DNA from: a virus
Strand: one strand, 5' to 3'
DNA length: 39,355 nucleotides
Virus record (IMG/VR): IMGVR_UViG_3300038435_000035
Coordinates: 1-39,355 of that record
This document shows positions 38,547-39,355 of the stretch, piece after piece. A program made the translations under genes and the position numbers. Numbering within the stretch: position 1 is the first letter of the stretch; the number at the start of each line of letters is the position of its first letter. A model generated the notes under the pieces. That model was not told the origin of the DNA and made no database searches. It saw only the letters and a list, made by a program, of their open reading frames with translations.

Positions 38547-38775
38547 TGATGAGCATAGTAAGAGTTCAGACTTTCTGGCTTGTTTGCGCAAGCGGAAGTA
38601 TCGAACGCAATCGGAAGCAGACAGGAAAGCTTTTCGTGTAAACAAGAAAGGCAGTGATGGTTATGCGTGCAATGCCTATCATTGTAGTTTCTGTCTTTAC
38701 TGGCACATTGGGCACGCGAAGAAATATGGTCAATTGATACCATTGAAAGGAATGGATATGGACTCATCACAGTGA
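38536..38775 (+). CDS. Small zinc-finger-like protein
   Basis: 79 aa, overlapping the previous gene by 11 bases. The RKRKYRTQSEADRKAFRVNK segment and then ACNAYHCSFCLYWHIGHAKK resemble a 'conserved phage Cys/His recognition' domain (C..YHC..C..WH.GH) I recall in phages. A zinc-binding role is likely. Its TGA overlaps the HNH start. Confidence 0.55.
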   Translation: MYRSDEHSKSSDFLACLRKRKYRTQSEADRKAFRVNKKGSDGYACNAYHCSFCLYWHIGHAKKYGQLIPLKGMDMDSSQ

Positions 38776-39098
38776 ATGGTAAAAGTATTAACACGCACCG
38801 CTTGATGGGAAAGTGGATACATGGCCCGCTTGACCGCACAACCGTTGTTGATCATTTGGTATGCAATCAACCCCTGTGTGTTAATCCTACTCACTTACTC
38901 CCTTGCACAATGCGAACAAACACACTGAGACGAGGCACTAAAACACTGGCTCGTATCAACATGCTAAAGACTCACTGCTATAAAGGACATGAGCTTACGT
39001 CTGATAATGTATATGCTTGCAAGTCACTTGATGGTGTTCGTAGATGTAAACAATGCCATAGAGAGTATAAGCAAAAGCTATATTGGAAAGAAAAATAA
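38772..39098 (+). CDS. HNH endonuclease (HNH_3 type), N-terminus possibly shortened
   Basis: 108 aa from GTG 38772. VNGKSINTHRLMGKW is followed by the active-site block VVDHLVCNQPLCVNPTHLLP (about 25-44), the HNH_3 signature (vDH.C.n..CvNP.HL), then KTHCYKGHELTSDNVYACKS and RRCKQCHREYKQ. It is shorter at the N-terminus than usual. In the same frame upstream, back to a TAG at 38685, there is an open stretch with HNH-like residues (ERNGYGLITVNGK) but no normal start codon. The upstream gene may therefore have replaced its front part. Confidence 0.8.
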   Translation: MNGKSINTHRLMGKWIHGPLDRTTVVDHLVCNQPLCVNPTHLLPCTMRTNTLRRGTKTLARINMLKTHCYKGHELTSDNVYACKSLDGVRRCKQCHREYKQKLYWKEK

Positions 39099-39137
39099 GT
39101 GAGAGAGGTTGACCGTTTCGACTCAAGGTAAGAGGTA

Positions 39138-39245
39138 GTGCAAATACACACCCAGACTGTGAAAGACCCGTGTTGCAATTCCTGTTGGGAGAGGTGGAAG
39201 GGTAGGGCATGGTGGGAGGCCGTACAGGAACCGAAGGCAGCTTAG
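39138..39245 (+). CDS. Possible small Trp/Cys-rich protein
   Basis: 35 aa from a GTG 39138. Frame opens just after a TAA and contains DPCCNSCWERWKGRAWWEAV, rich in Trp, Cys and Arg, which is unusual for non-coding DNA. The SD-like AGAGG is only two bases before the GTG, so the start is doubtful. Nothing else is seen between 39099 and 39305. Confidence 0.3.
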   Translation: MQIHTQTVKDPCCNSCWERWKGRAWWEAVQEPKAA

Positions 39246-39305
39246 ATTGTCTTAGCATCTGAAACTTACACCAACCTTACAAGACATACAATACTAAGTA
39301 AGTCT

Positions 39306-39355
39306 TTACATGCCTGTCAGCTCATCCACTTCGTCTTGCGTGACACTGAATAAAC
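39306..39355 (-). CDS. 3' part of the gene spanning the window ends
   Basis: Read in minus direction from 39355, the frame that continues from the gene at 1-265 gives CLFSVTQDEVDELTGM and a TAA at 39306. The acidic residues match the style of the first part. If the window is not circular, this piece is only the end of an unrelated frame. Confidence 0.5.
   Translation of the reverse strand, partial: LFSVTQDEVDELTGM

Noticed and set aside
34004-39101. 15-base match AAAGAAAAATAAGTG at 34004-34018 and 39087-39101
   Set aside because: A-rich low-complexity sequence at two gene ends (KEK stop); chance is likely and no cassette logic connects the sites.
39246-39305. Terminator or ncRNA at the right end
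   Set aside because: Only a five-base AAGAC/GTCTT pairing is visible; too weak to call.
1-39355. CRISPR array, insertion sequence or integrase with att sites
   Set aside because: No regularly spaced repeats, no transposase or recombinase motifs, no long terminal inverted repeats were seen; the tandem array at 26384 has no spacers.

Overview
The window reads as one complete, tightly packed genome of a tailed, short-tailed (podovirus-like) bacteriophage. Evidence: a small and large terminase pair, portal, scaffold, major capsid protein, head-tail adaptor, a P22 gp10-like tail protein, tail fibre, a run of long Ala/Gln-rich internal (ejection) proteins with no tape-measure gene, a glucosaminidase endolysin, and a set of very small overlapping accessory genes. 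Most genes overlap their neighbour by 1-4 bases (ATGA, TAATG, TGATG), as in phages. The left-edge minus-strand gene (1-265) continues in frame into the right edge (39355-39306), so the molecule is probably circular or circularly permuted, and the window is likely a whole genome cut at an arbitrary point. The host cannot be named. Sec-type signal peptides and a single-domain endolysin are compatible with a Gram-negative host.

Layout. (a) 39306-39355 plus 1-2499, minus strand: small genes (two zinc-binding proteins, one exported protein, coiled-coil proteins) led by a long helix-turn-helix protein. (b) 2526-6085, plus: RuvC-like resolvase, a Cys-containing unknown protein, small and large terminase. 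(c) 6103-18513: two unknown proteins, portal, a minus-strand HNH endonuclease, small head proteins, a second HNH gene, scaffold, major capsid protein, head decoration candidate, adaptor, gp10-like tail protein, tail fibre. (d) 18531-25034: ejection proteins (196, 573 and 1283 aa) and small basic proteins. (e) 25261-27509: holin candidates, a minus-strand RecT/Redβ-like annealing protein, a divergent ribbon-helix-helix regulator with tandem 15-bp repeats between them, and the endolysin. (f) 27575-32950: three consecutive genes whose products carry Sec signal peptides, including a 1501-aa repeat-rich fibre-like protein whose C-terminal domain matches that of the virion tail fibre. (g) 32962-39245: about 25 small accessory genes, a tRNA-Tyr, a third HNH endonuclease, and a short minus-strand island (36825-37748) bounded by hairpin terminators.

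No DNA polymerase, primase, helicase, RNA polymerase or integrase is recognisable, so replication probably relies on the host, with phage-encoded annealing (RecT-like) and junction-resolving (RuvC-like) enzymes. The most interesting signals are the exported fibre-like protein sharing a receptor-binding-type domain with the tail fibre; the operator-like repeats between face-to-face promoters of recT and the RHH gene; and two gene cassettes (HNH at 10404 and a terminase-like 62-aa ORF at 35599) that sit between short perfect direct repeats and whose deletion would restore seamless overlapping gene junctions.
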